Positions 63,706-64,000 of a stretch of 64,000 nucleotides of DNA are shown here, piece after piece. How positions within the stretch are numbered: position 1 is the first letter of the stretch; every line of letters starts with the position of its first letter. The translations under genes were made by a program, and so were the position numbers. The notes below the pieces were generated by a model. That model saw nothing but the letters and a program-made list of their open reading frames with translations. It ran no database searches and was not told where the DNA came from. The stretch comes from Botryobacter ruber (lineage in GTDB: Bacteria > Bacteroidota > Bacteroidia > Cytophagales > Hymenobacteraceae): the NCBI RefSeq assembly GCF_003347595.2, contig NZ_QCZK02000035.1, forward strand, positions 124,001-188,000. Direction: 5' to 3'.

Positions 63706-63714
63706 TAACATAAC

Positions 63715-64000
63715 ATGAACCGTAAAACATTTCTGCAACTGACGGGTGCGGCGCTGACGCTTTCTGCTTGTGCTCCTTCAGGTTTAACCTCAACTTCTGC
63801 TGCAACTGCTAAAAAGCGGTCGCTGCGGGTGGTGCACTTAACCGATGTGCACCTGCAGCCCGGCGGCCCCTCCGCCAAAGGCTTTGAAAGAGCGCTGCAT
63901 GCTGCCCAGTCACTCAACCCGAAACCGGACCTCATCCTGAACGGGGGCGATTCCATCTTCGATTCCCTGAACAAAGACAAGGCGAAAACCAGGGAGCAGT
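63715..64000 (+). CDS. Calcineurin-like metallophosphoesterase lipoprotein, N-terminal part
   Basis: The frame is open to the window edge, giving 95 residues. It starts with a leader of mixed Tat/lipoprotein character (MNRKTFLQLTGAALTLSAC; lipobox LSAC, Cys19). The phosphoesterase core begins with VVHLTDVHLQPGG (Asp-x-His metal ligands) and continues to LILNGGDSIFD (GGD motif). The enzyme would hydrolyse phosphate mono- or diesters outside the cytoplasm. It is nine bases downstream of a sulfatase, adding a third phosphoesterase-type activity to the region. The C-terminus lies outside the window. Confidence 0.88.
   Translation, partial: MNRKTFLQLTGAALTLSACAPSGLTSTSAATAKKRSLRVVHLTDVHLQPGGPSAKGFERALHAAQSLNPKPDLILNGGDSIFDSLNKDKAKTREQ

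Noticed and set aside
1..64000. tRNA or rRNA genes
   Set aside because: No cloverleaf-like or rRNA-like stretch was recognised in the intergenic regions by eye.

Overview
The window looks like a chromosome segment of a Bacteroidota bacterium, most likely of the order Cytophagales. The evidence is two SusC/SusD pairs, type IX secretion sorting domains with a PorP/SprF partner, an ECF sigma/FecR pair placed beside a SusC that carries an STN domain, and promoter boxes of the Bacteroidota type (TAnnTTTG). Genus is not asserted. Almost all genes lie on the + strand; only the ECF sigma factor is clearly on the - strand.

The window is one very large glycan-utilisation region built around sulfatases. 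From left to right: the end of a SusC, its SusD, a T9SS type B cargo protein and a PorP/SprF protein (1-4421); three sulfatases closed by a strong terminator (4718-9752); a PL8 polysaccharide lyase and a TIM-barrel isomerase-like protein (9935-13304); a three-gene module of the kind common in Planctomycetes, with c-type cytochrome motifs, DUF1549/DUF1553 and DUF1501 (13790-19986); a GH3 (20412-22640); a six-gene operon of sulfatase, sulfatase, GH27, sulfatase, phosphodiesterase and GH127-like protein (22925-32642); a phosphodiester glycosidase (33011-35503); an oxidoreductase and two sulfatases (35825-40498); ECF sigma, FecR, SusC (interrupted by one in-frame stop) and SusD (40630-48034); a second GH127-like protein (48440-50425); and a run of two sulfatases, GH2, a sugar isomerase, ROK kinase, two mannose-6-phosphate isomerase-type proteins and a sugar porter (50866-61839). 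A further sulfatase and a partial metallophosphoesterase close the window. There are eleven S1-type sulfatases in total, all with a Cys at the formylglycine site.

The gene set fits stepwise breakdown of a sulfated, branched glycan. Sulfatases strip sulfate, PL8 and the glycoside hydrolases cut the chain, and the phosphodiesterase and phosphodiester glycosidase suggest phosphate diesters as well. SusCD imports the products, and the porter, kinase and isomerases feed a hexose (mannose or glucose are the best guesses) into glycolysis. Several sulfatases resemble those used on glycosaminoglycans, but the true substrate cannot be read from the sequence.

The most notable unexplained signal is regulatory. 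Five separate promoters share a pair of half-sites (about CYACAATTGTnnTAAG) exactly 21 bp apart, with the second half-site exactly 35 bp before a TAnnTTTG-like box. This is the geometry expected of an AraC-type or hybrid two-component regulator, and it ties scattered transcription units into one regulon; the regulator is not in the window. The intergenic regions also hold at least twelve copies of a short motif, and five long nested palindromes, two of which keep perfect pairing despite sequence differences.
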